From assembly GCF_001423495.1 (NCBI RefSeq), contig NZ_LMOG01000004.1:148046-212045 (forward strand): a DNA stretch of 64,000 nucleotides. The letters run 5' to 3'. The stretch comes from Xanthomonas sp. Leaf131. Lineage in GTDB: Bacteria; Pseudomonadota; Gammaproteobacteria; Xanthomonadales; Xanthomonadaceae. Both the position numbers and the translations under genes were made by a program. The notes under the pieces are model-generated. The model had not been told where the DNA came from. It saw only the letters and a list, made by a program, of their open reading frames with translations, and searched no databases. Of the stretch, positions 1 to 7,800 are shown in pieces (the stretch's first letter is position 1; each line of letters begins with the position of its first letter).

Positions 1-88
1 GGCTTTGTGTGACCACAACATGTTGGGGGTGGCAATCTGCGTGACGTGCGAAAGAGAGACGCAGACGTCACATGTATGGCTGCAACCT

Positions 89-101
89 AACCACGATGGT
101 T
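89..101. promoter_or_regulatory. Candidate MqsA operator upstream of the TAC operon
   Basis: A perfect inverted repeat AACCA-CGA-TGGTT lies six bases upstream of the GTG start of the mqsR-like gene. MqsA-type antitoxins autorepress through palindromes near the operon start, so this is a reasonable operator. Function is inferred from position and symmetry only. Confidence 0.35.
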
Positions 102-106
102 GATTA

Positions 107-442
107 GTGAGAGTTCCGGGCCCAATATACGACCTACGCCAAGTCGCTGAGCTCGCGGCGGCGGGAAAGGTGACCTTCAGCCGACAGGCCCAGAAGGATC
201 TTCAGGAGCTAGGCTTCAGTTCTGTGACCGCAACGGAGGCGATCAGATGGATACCTGCTGGCGACTATCGAGCATCTATCAGCTATGAGAATTTGCAGGC
301 CTTTGACGACTATGTGACCTCGATCACTTGTCCTGCACTCCAGCAAGGGCGAAGGATCTACGTCAAGTTTCGTATTCCGACTCCTGCGTCAGTCGACTAT
401 CTGCATGTCACATCCTTTCATATTGAGAGAGTTATCCCATGA
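107..442 (+). CDS. mqsR: MqsR-like toxin of a toxin-antitoxin-chaperone operon
   Basis: A 111-residue protein resembling the MqsR family of RelE-fold mRNA interferases, which cleave mRNA (GCU sites in E. coli MqsR). The N-terminal helix region (YDLRQVAELAAAGKV, residues 8-22) and the segment YVKFRI (about 84-89) match the family layout, and the length is close to E. coli MqsR (98 residues). Translation is placed at GTG because no in-frame ATG lies upstream; no strong ribosome binding site is visible. The stop overlaps the start of the antitoxin gene by 4 bases, so the genes are co-translated. Toxin first is the usual MqsRA order. The specific cleavage site cannot be predicted. Confidence 0.8.
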   Translation: MRVPGPIYDLRQVAELAAAGKVTFSRQAQKDLQELGFSSVTATEAIRWIPAGDYRASISYENLQAFDDYVTSITCPALQQGRRIYVKFRIPTPASVDYLHVTSFHIERVIP

Positions 443-1026
443 GCGATCTGTGCCCCGCCTGCGAAGCCGGGGTTCTCGTCACTGTCCATGACGATGAAAC
501 CATCACACACAACGGTCACTCCCTAGTTGTGCACGGCGTAGCATTTTCACGTTGCCCAGTGTGTGCTGAAGAAGTGGTGTTGCCTGCGCAGGCAAAAGCG
601 AATGATGTTCTGTTCGCGGATGCAAAGAGGCATGACGACGGACTGTGGACGAGCGCTCGAATCCTTGAATGGCGCTTACGTTGGGGCCTTTCTCAACAGA
701 ATGCAGCCGCGTTGCTAGGCGGTGGTGCAAATGCTTTTTCTAAGTATGAACGCGGAGAAGTAATCCAAAGCAGATCAATGGATTTGCTCATGCGTGTGTC
801 CGACGACGTTTCGGACGTGCGCCATCTCCTCTCCGCCAGGTCTGGTATTGCTTTTGGCGATGACTGGAAAACAGTTAGTCAAGCTGAAGATGTATCTTTG
901 CGTAGAATTAATGTGCGGGCCGCAAGCAGAAAAATGACTGCAGCAATGGAGTCATTCGACACGTCGACAACGCTCGCGGCAAATTGGGCTGATGAAGAAG
1001 AGCTGGTGCTGTATAATGTCGGCTAA
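439..1026 (+). CDS. mqsA: MqsA-like antitoxin with C-terminal extension
   Basis: A 195-residue protein. The N-terminus has a zinc site with two CxxC pairs (CPAC near residue 5, CPVC near 39), as in the toxin-binding domain of MqsA. The middle (about 75-125) is an HTH with the segment ALLGGGANAFSKYERGE, typical of the MqsA DNA-binding domain. E. coli MqsA ends at about 131 residues; here about 60 further residues follow. In TAC systems such an extension is the chaperone-addiction (ChAD) tail bound by the SecB-like partner. The next gene being SecB-like supports that reading here. Its ATG overlaps the toxin stop by 4 bases, and the SecB-like gene starts inside its 3' end. Confidence 0.8.
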   Translation: MSDLCPACEAGVLVTVHDDETITHNGHSLVVHGVAFSRCPVCAEEVVLPAQAKANDVLFADAKRHDDGLWTSARILEWRLRWGLSQQNAAALLGGGANAFSKYERGEVIQSRSMDLLMRVSDDVSDVRHLLSARSGIAFGDDWKTVSQAEDVSLRRINVRAASRKMTAAMESFDTSTTLAANWADEEELVLYNVG

Positions 1027-1558
1027 AAAGAAAAAGTCTGATTTTCAGCCGATTAAGCACTTTGTTCTTAACGAAATTTGTTTGTGGACTACATCGTTAA
1101 GTCGTGAAAATGATTACGATCCTGGGAAGCACGATGGAAAGTGTAGTGCCCAAACATATAAGAGGGCGCATCCAAGTTTCTATCAGGTAAACGTCGAAGG
1201 TGAGGATGATGACTTAATCCTGCTGAGAGTGCTGGTTGATCTTGGTGTGCGAACCGTATTCAAGGGGGGTGACGACTCTCCAAGCGAGGAAATAATTTTT
1301 CAGCTGGAAGCTGTATTCGCGGCCGACTACTTTGTTATAGACCCGCCCTCCGCTGAGGATTTCAAAGCGTTTGTCGAGTTTAATTGCGTTCATAATGTCT
1401 GGCCGTTTTGGCGGCAACATGTGTACGACACTTTAAAGCGCGCTTCTTTGCCTGTTCCGACGATTCCTCTGTATGCTGGGAGAAATCAACTGCGTCCCAA
1501 GAAATATACGCGTAAGAAGCTAGTTGGTTCACCGGCGGATGTCAGTGACTCTCTCTGA
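1016..1558 (+). CDS. SecB-like TAC chaperone
   Basis: A protein of 180 residues from the ATG at 1016. The segment NVWPFWRQHVYDTLKRASLP near the C-terminus closely matches the conserved SecB motif (HNVWPFWRE-type), and the preceding beta-rich region fits the SecB fold. An upstream in-frame ATG at 992 is possible, but the 1016 start gives the typical short overlap with the antitoxin stop (1024-1026) and is preceded by the purine run GAAGAAGAG. In known TAC systems the SecB-like protein binds the antitoxin tail, protecting it from proteases so that it can inhibit the toxin. This is not the general export chaperone, which would sit elsewhere. Confidence 0.8.
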   Translation: MSAKKKKSDFQPIKHFVLNEICLWTTSLSRENDYDPGKHDGKCSAQTYKRAHPSFYQVNVEGEDDDLILLRVLVDLGVRTVFKGGDDSPSEEIIFQLEAVFAADYFVIDPPSAEDFKAFVEFNCVHNVWPFWRQHVYDTLKRASLPVPTIPLYAGRNQLRPKKYTRKKLVGSPADVSDSL

Positions 1559-1870
1559 AGAATCGTGCCTTTTAGACCTGCGCGGCGGCTAATTTAAGGT
1601 CGCCATCGATAGGCGCTCTTGACGATGACCGGCTGAAGTGAGTGGGCCTGACCCGTTGGGTCTCCATACGGTTCGCTAAGCATGAGCGCTGCCAAGTCGC
1701 GGCCCTCCCGATAGCCAGAGAGCAGGCAGAAGTAAGAACCCTAGTCCCTCTTGAACAGATGCCGGGTCCGGGAAAAAAAAGCTGCTGCCCCTTGCGCCAC
1801 AAGCGTTTGCTGAGATCCCTGCGGGAGAAATACAGGTCTTAACCTGTTGATTTACATACTTGTCCCAGCT
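1559..1870. other. Non-coding stretch at the island edge
   Basis: About 310 bases between the TAC operon and the tRNA fragment. Both strands have only short open frames without family resemblance. Nothing like a tRNA 5' half (D-arm) is found just upstream of the tRNA fragment. Confidence 0.5.
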
Positions 1871-1917
1871 GACTCATAATCCTTTGGTTCCAGGTTCGAA
1901 TCCTGGTGGGCCCACCA
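1871..1917 (+). other. 3' half of a CAU-anticodon tRNA; attachment-site scar
   Basis: Starts in the anticodon stem-loop (GACTCATAATCC, anticodon CAT) and continues through the variable loop, a full T-arm (CCAGG-TTCGAAT-CCTGG), the acceptor strand TGGGCCC, discriminator A and CCA. The 5' half is missing: the bases just upstream do not pair with the anticodon stem and there is no D-arm. Tyrosine integrases commonly cross over in the anticodon loop or T-arm and leave such a 3' duplicate at the far end of the island. The intact tRNA (elongator Met or Ile-lysidine type, not distinguishable here) is then expected to the left, outside the window. Confidence 0.8.
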
Positions 1918-1943
1918 CAAGGTGCGCGCAGTTATAAGTGGCG

Positions 1944-1948
1944 CTGCG
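1944..1948. repeat. Target-site duplication, left copy (CTGCG)
   Basis: CTGCG directly precedes the left terminal repeat and is found again directly after the right terminal repeat at 22552-22556. Five-base duplications are characteristic of Tn7-family transposition. Confidence 0.85.
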
Positions 1949-1972
1949 TGTTCTTTTAAGCATAAGTTGGCC
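1949..1972 (+). repeat. Left terminal inverted repeat
   Basis: Begins TGTTCTTTTAAG and ends CATAAGTTGGCC. It matches the reverse complement of 22528-22551 at 22 of 24 positions; the differences are at positions 8 and 22. The inner half CATAAGTTG recurs at 1978-1989 (opposite strand) and 2002-2012. Confidence 0.9.
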
Positions 1973-1992
1973 AGATTGGACAACTTATGATG

Positions 1993-2673
1993 TCAAGGTA
2001 GGCATAAGTTGTCATCGGCAACTCGCGGCACTGGCGGCGAAGGCCAGGCCGGCGTTGCCGATGACAAGAAATCACTGCCAAAAAATTTCTTACGGAGCTT
2101 TGGCTGGCGGTACAAGAAGCCGAAAGGCGAATTCTGTTCCAGAGCATCCGCCATGTGCCCGCAAAACGTCTTAGAGATCCGCTGGATAGGATCCTTCAGG
2201 ATCCTGCGCCACACCTTGGCGTAGTAGAGGCTGGAGACCCCCGGCTTTCCCATACGCCAATGTTGCGCAATGCACGTTGCACGATCTTCGCGGCTTGAGC
2301 CCGTTCTATCCGGCGAGGTCCTAGGCGACTTGGCGATGGATTCTCCGCCGTACTCGATAGCGCGCCTTAGACTGCTCGACGGTAAGCCGGTGCTGTTCGA
2401 GATTCGGCGATACGGCGCCGACTCTCTTCAAAATTTTCGCAACTTGCCCAGTGACTTCATCCCTAATCCCATCTTGGTGGCACGCAAGCTATCTGGGATA
2501 GCGCGCTGATACCCCGCAGGCGGCTTCCGACCCAGAACAGTCGTTCGGTGTCTAAGAAAGATTGGACGATGTGCCTCTCGATAGGCATCCGCTTCTAGCC
2601 AAAGTGCGCTGGTGATGCATTTGAGGTGGCCGATTTTTTTCCGGCGACTGAACGTCGGATAGCACATTGGCAT
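1993..2673 (-). pseudogene. Degenerate coding remnant inside the left end
   Basis: Two open stretches on the minus strand (2673-2431 and 2253-1993) are in the same frame and separated by a stop at 2428-2430; readable but unbroken sequence lies between. The pieces contain protein-like segments (for example ALWLEADAYR, and FLYRQPKLRKKFFG) but no family was recognised. Apart from this and the end repeats nothing is visible between 2069 and 2695. It may be the trace of an older insertion or cargo gene; support is weak. Confidence 0.2.
2009..2068. repeat. Perfect 14-bp inverted repeat near the left transposon end
   Basis: TTGTCATCGGCAAC at 2009-2022 is the exact reverse complement of 2055-2068, with a 32-base GC-rich spacer that can itself pair partly. 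It overlaps the third CATAAGTTG copy. It could be a hairpin that stops transcription entering the element, or the end of an older insertion. Confidence 0.5.
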
Positions 2674-2695
2674 TTTTAACTGTCAAATTTCTGGG

Positions 2696-4363
2696 CTATT
2701 TCCCCTCGACCTGCCAAAATGCCGTGACGCCTGCTTGCCAGAAGGCGTTGAGATCCTGGGCAAGTTTGTCCCGCGGCAGCAAAGCGACCATTAGCGAAGC
2801 GAATGCTACGACTAGTGCGAGAACTGTCAGCCATTCCATGCGGCGTTGGGCTTTGATGCTCTCGCGGACGCTGAGGACTGCAGATACTTGCTCGAAATGC
2901 TCACGTATCGAAACTTCCTCCTCGGTTAGGCGGTTCGCCAGGTAATTGATGCTGCCTCGGATTTCCTCAGTCAGTTCTCGCGGCTTGTCCCCGTCCCCCC
3001 AGCCTGGTGTGGTGAATGATGGGCAATCGTGATGGTACCAACCAGCATCTTTGGACCTCCGAGCAAGTTCCCTTGCGATTGCAGGTGATCCTAGCGTTCG
3101 GTCGAAGAATTTGCTGATCTCGTGCAGCGAACGCTTGACGCTACGTCGACCTGATCGTGCTTTCTTTAGATTCTCGCGAGTGACGTTGATGTCGCGCGAT
3201 TGCTCCTTCAGATATTCGAGCGTCGATGCATGGATGAGAAAACCGTGAAGTGTCTCGTGGCACACATTTAGAAAAGCATTCATGGTCTTACCGCCGTAGT
3301 GTTTCATCTTCTCCTCGGGGTAGGCCGCGACATCCAATGCAGTCAGGATGTGCAACCCTTCCTCTTCCTCCCTGAAGCGGTCCATCGATAGCTGAAGCCC
3401 AGGCGAGTCCTTGTAGGTCCATGTTCTATGCGCAGAAACGTTGGCTAATGCCCAGCGCCACCCAGGAAATCCGTTGCTTGGCGAATGCTCTGGTTCATGG
3501 AAGATTGGACCGCTCTGGGACGTCAGCAATTCCATTGTTGGAAACTTTTCGGGGCGATTAAGTCCACTGAAGAACCCCGGAATGTATTGGCCGAACCAGT
3601 TCCCGACCATGCGCCGAAGGTCTCTCCGAGCTACCTCGATGGCTTCGCGCTTCTGGTTCTCCGGGCCTATGGATTGGATTGATCGGCGGGATCGAAAACT
3701 GCGCCGGCGATAGGTCGTGCGATCCCGGTTGAGCTCCGTCACATAGCGCTGAGCCAAGGACTCGTCCAACTGGAATCCCACAAGCATCGCAGTCAGGGAC
3801 GAGGTGATCTGATAGACACGGACCATCAACGATTCCACACCCGGCGGCAGCGTTGTGAAGTTGTGGATCAGTGGTGCGTTGCCACGTCGCTCTTTTCCTA
3901 GCACCCACCCCACATTCAACCAAGCCCCTGCGCCAAAGGAACGTCTCTCCCGGACCCACCTCAGCACGCTGTCCTTCTCGTTCCAGGCAGCCGCGCCTTT
4001 CCAGCCAAGCTTTTCCAGTCCGCTATACAGGCCTTCTACTTCCGCCGATCCATAGAGTTCGACGCCCCAGATCATGTTTACCCGGAGTTCCAACTCGAGT
4101 GGCACGCGGATGCGTTCGTTCTCCTTACGGTCGCGCTCGCGTTCATACTCATGATCCGTCCGATAGGGATTAGGGATCAGATTGGGCAGGAGCCAGTGGG
4201 CTTGCCAGCGCAGGTTTCGCAACCACTTCCGCTGGGGTGACTCCTTGGCTGGGGGCGGCTCCGGGGGGCTCTTCGCAGGGTCGTTTGTGGGAAGGAGATA
4301 GGGTTGTTCGGATTCTGTCGGCGTAGCCATATTCGACGGGATAGTTCGGGCGAGAGAGAACAA
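2696..4363 (-). CDS. Unidentified 555-residue cargo protein with C-terminal membrane segment
   Basis: Family not recognised. From the TTG start the protein has 555 residues; an ATG 33 bases downstream (4330) gives 544 and is equally possible. AAGG lies only 4 bases before the TTG. The N-terminus is proline-rich (residues 12-45). Next is a basic/aromatic stretch, then a mainly helical body with many charged residues, including an Arg-rich segment around 215-230. A hydrophobic segment (WLTVLALVVAFASLMVALLP, about 510-530) lies close to the C-terminus, after a predicted helix. That layout suggests a soluble domain tethered to the inner membrane by its tail. It sits alone beside the DUF3800 fragment at one cargo end. 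A defence role is inferred from context only. Confidence 0.6.
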   Translation of the reverse strand: MFSLARTIPSNMATPTESEQPYLLPTNDPAKSPPEPPPAKESPQRKWLRNLRWQAHWLLPNLIPNPYRTDHEYERERDRKENERIRVPLELELRVNMIWGVELYGSAEVEGLYSGLEKLGWKGAAAWNEKDSVLRWVRERRSFGAGAWLNVGWVLGKERRGNAPLIHNFTTLPPGVESLMVRVYQITSSLTAMLVGFQLDESLAQRYVTELNRDRTTYRRRSFRSRRSIQSIGPENQKREAIEVARRDLRRMVGNWFGQYIPGFFSGLNRPEKFPTMELLTSQSGPIFHEPEHSPSNGFPGWRWALANVSAHRTWTYKDSPGLQLSMDRFREEEEGLHILTALDVAAYPEEKMKHYGGKTMNAFLNVCHETLHGFLIHASTLEYLKEQSRDINVTRENLKKARSGRRSVKRSLHEISKFFDRTLGSPAIARELARRSKDAGWYHHDCPSFTTPGWGDGDKPRELTEEIRGSINYLANRLTEEEVSIREHFEQVSAVLSVRESIKAQRRMEWLTVLALVVAFASLMVALLPRDKLAQDLNAFWQAGVTAFWQVEGK

Positions 4364-4423
4364 ACTACCTTGATATGACGCCGTATCAGTATCCGAGACG
4401 CCCCTGGCGCAGGCGAGCCGGGC

Positions 4424-4756
4424 CTATTGGGCTATGGCCCGCCAACTGCTCCGTACCCAGCGTTCCCCGGAACCGTCTATCAATGCCAGGATTGGCGATT
4501 GGGCCTGACGGTGCCTGACTTGCTTATACGTTTGCGAGCCCGAAGACCCAAGTACGGCCAGTATCCCGGTCGTCCAGCCATAGAACTCCCCGTCCCTGCT
4601 GTTTGCCTCACGCATCTTTATGTAGTTAATGGGCTCCCCAGCCCGCAGTTCGGCCGCCCATGCGTCTGAAAACAATGCCCAGTTCTCGGCGGTAGAAACA
4701 AAGCCGGCCATGAACAACCTCCGATCGCCCTTGTCGCTGACCGAGTCGTCAATCAC
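4424..4756 (-). pseudogene. Truncated DUF3800 gene
   Basis: The N-terminal 70 residues match DUF3800 (RNase H-like fold) proteins: IDDS at the start carries the first conserved Asp pair, followed by GDRRLFMAGFV, FSDAWAAEL and INYIKMREAN. After GEFYGW the resemblance is lost and the frame runs on into unrelated sequence, whereas intact family members are about 230-380 residues. The only start is GTG at 4756; homologous-looking sequence (FACFQA) continues upstream in frame without an ATG, so the 5' end may also be damaged. A full-length DUF3800 gene occurs at the other end of the cargo (21014-22153), but the two are not close copies. Confidence 0.65.
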
Positions 4757-4870
4757 AGCCTGGAAGCAAGCAAACGGTTCTCCGCATCCCCAAAGCGTAG
4801 CGTTGACGGGGTCAAGAGGCTACCAGTCGAGGCCTGGAGTGCGGCCCGGACCGCACCTACAATCGGGGCC

Positions 4871-7800
4871 ATGAGTACGCCCGACCCGACGGCCCCTGAC
4901 CCGCCTAGCGCTTCCCCAAGCCCCCAAAGTTCCCCGACGCCGCCCGGGGAAGGCGAACGACGAGCACAGCGTGGCTATACGCGCCAGTACGACGCCGCAG
5001 CTGCTGCCATTTATCACGGGCTGGACCGCGGAGACCTACGCTGGGTTGGCCTTGCAGATCGTTGTGCGGGAATCGCTGATGACGTCGTGCTGGGGTACGA
5101 CGGCGAAGTTGTAGGTCATCAGTTCAAGACCTCACGAGACCCTGGAACCTTTCGCATCCGCACCCTACTTACGGGTGCGAGCGGACTGCTCCCCGGTTTG
5201 GTGGTCGCATGGCACGAACTCAGAGGCAGCTGCCCTGGACAGAACGTTCGCATCAGGGTGGTGGTGTCAGATGGGCCAGCGGACAATGACGACGTAGGGG
5301 GTGGGGGATCCACGCGGCAGTTTGTCTCGCACTGGCAGTTGCATCCGTCAGGGAGCATGGCCGAGTGGCGGACCTCGCCATGGTGGCCGATTGTCGAGCA
5401 CTTCTGGACGGCATCCACGCTTGCAGAGCCTGAATTCGAAGAATTCTTTCGCCGATTGGAGCTGATTCACGGCGATCAAGCAGACTTTGCAACTCGTTAC
5501 GGCATTACCGCCCAGTCGCGACCACAGGTTGACTTGATCGCGCAGCGCTTGCCGAAGCTGGTCGCACGCGTTCCCGGGCAGGACCGATGGACGCGGGAGG
5601 AAATCCTCAGAGAAATGGGCTGGCGCGACAATGAGACGCGTCATCGCCATCAGTTCCCGATCGGCATTGCCGTGCAACGCAATCCGGCCTCGGAAAGCCA
5701 ATTGAGGCGAACGCTGAGCGCAAGCCCGTCGGGCTACGTGTCGCTCGTCGGACCCCCGGGTTCGGGCAAATCGACTCTGCTCCAGATCGCGCTGGAATCC
5801 GAGCCGCAATTGACTGTTGTCCGCTACCTTGCTTTCGTGCCCGGAGCTGCTCAAGGAATCGGCCGCGCCGAAGCGGCCGACTTTCATGAGGATCTGATCG
5901 TTGGAATGAGGCGGACTGGCTTGCTGGGCGTACGGTTTCGACGAGAGTCTCCGCAGGACCGTCGGGAGGAGTTTGAAGCTCTGCTGGCAGCCGCTGGTCA
6001 GCGATTTCAGGAGACGGGTGTTCGAACCCTCATCGTGGTGGACGGTCTGGATCACGTCCCGCGCGAAGAGCGTCCTGAGCGATCGTTTCTTTCCGAACTC
6101 CCGCTGCCATTCTCGGTTCCACAGGGGGTCATCTTTCTGCTTGGCACCCAGCGTCTGGACCTTCCTGAGATCCCGCCTGCCGTCCGGGACCAAGCCGATG
6201 CGGCGGCAAGACGTGTGGATATGGCCCCGCTTTCGCAGGCCACGATTTCTTCAATGGCAGATGCCATGGGATTGCCGGATTCGGTGCCGAGATCGCGCCT
6301 TCGCGAGCTCGCCCACGGTCATCCGCTCGCCACGCACTACCTGATTCAGGCCTTGCTTTCGGCGGAAAATGAGCAAGCGATAGACTCCATCCTGGAGGAT
6401 GGGTTCGAGTATTCGGGGGATATCAAGGCGTACTACGCGTCTGCTCTACGCGGGCTCGTTGACGATGATGAGGTCATGGACGTCCTGGGTCTCGTTGCAC
6501 TTGCCGAGGCGCCGCTGGACTTGAGCCTCCTCGAGCACTTCTACTCACGGCCGGCTCTTGAAAGGGCATGGCGCGCCGCGCGTCACCTTCTGAAGCGCTC
6601 TCAAGGTGGCTGGTCGATTTTCCATAACAGCTTTCGGTTGTATGTCGCTCGAGCCCCTCGATTCCGGTTCGGCGAGCCGGATAGCGAATCTTCTTCGCGC
6701 CTCTACCGCCAACTTGTCGAGATTGCCGAGCGAGCGGGCTCTGATTCGCCGCAACGCTTCCTGAGGTTGCGCTATCTGATGAGGGTAGGCGAACACATGG
6801 AAGTGCTCGCAGCTACGACCCCCGCATTCTTTCGCGAGCAGTATCTGACTGGTCGTCCGGCGTACGATATACGAGATGACATCAGGTTGGCCTTCAGTTC
6901 CCTCAAGTACGTCAGGGACGCGACGGCTGCCTTCAACCTGATTCTTGCGTCCGACGAAATCTCTCGAAGGGCTTCTGCCTTCGAAGACGACCGCGAGACC
7001 ATCAAAGCCCTGATCGCGTTGGGTCAGGTCGACGAGGCAGAAGCGCTCTTCGAAGAGACAGGTGGCGACGGTTACGATGTCGTGGATGCTTGGCAGGACC
7101 AAGGAAACACTGAGCGGGCGAGGGCGTTGTTCGAGCGCATCGAGCCATTGCACGACCTAGGCTCGGATTCTTCGATTATCAATCCGATGACCCGGCAGCG
7201 TGAGCTGCAGAGGTGGGCTGCACGCGCTATCGATTTTCGCAGTTCCAGCGAGATCATGGCTGGTATCAACCGAATTGTTGAGATGGTTCGGCGCGAAAGC
7301 GATCAATTCAATGACCCAGACGACCTGGGCTGGTCGATCCGTTGGGAGGCAGCGCTTGCCACGGTCGCCTCAGATCCTTCGGCGGATATTGACGTGGTGA
7401 TCGCAGCCTATGAGTTGGAACCATCTGTTCGCGCGACTATGCGGCTGGTTGCGACTAGGCGCGCTCTTCAGGGCGGCGCGCATGAGCGTGCTACCTCAGC
7501 GATTACTGAGATTGATGACGTCGCAACAGATGCTGCTGAGTTGGCCGAGGTGCCTCGTGAATTGAGACGTGGTGTGTCACTAATGGCTGTGCGCAGCGGT
7601 GCTGTGGGGAATGCGCAATCCTTGGCGGCCGGGTTGGCAGTTCCGGCCATCGCCGAAATCGACGACTCAACAGACTACGGACTTTCCAAGGACATCTCCC
7701 GGGCGGTCATTGAGCATGCCGAACTGGTAACCCTGCTCAATGAGGCTCTACCCACATCTTCCCCATCGAGCAAGCCTCAGCTCGTTCCGCTTCAGCATTT

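Noticed and set aside
1871..1917. Functional tRNA gene
   Set aside because: There is no D-arm or acceptor 5' strand upstream and the anticodon stem cannot form, so only the 3' half is present.
2009..2068. Integron attC site
   Set aside because: The arms form a perfect long hairpin without attC core sites, and there is no integron integrase or cassette structure.
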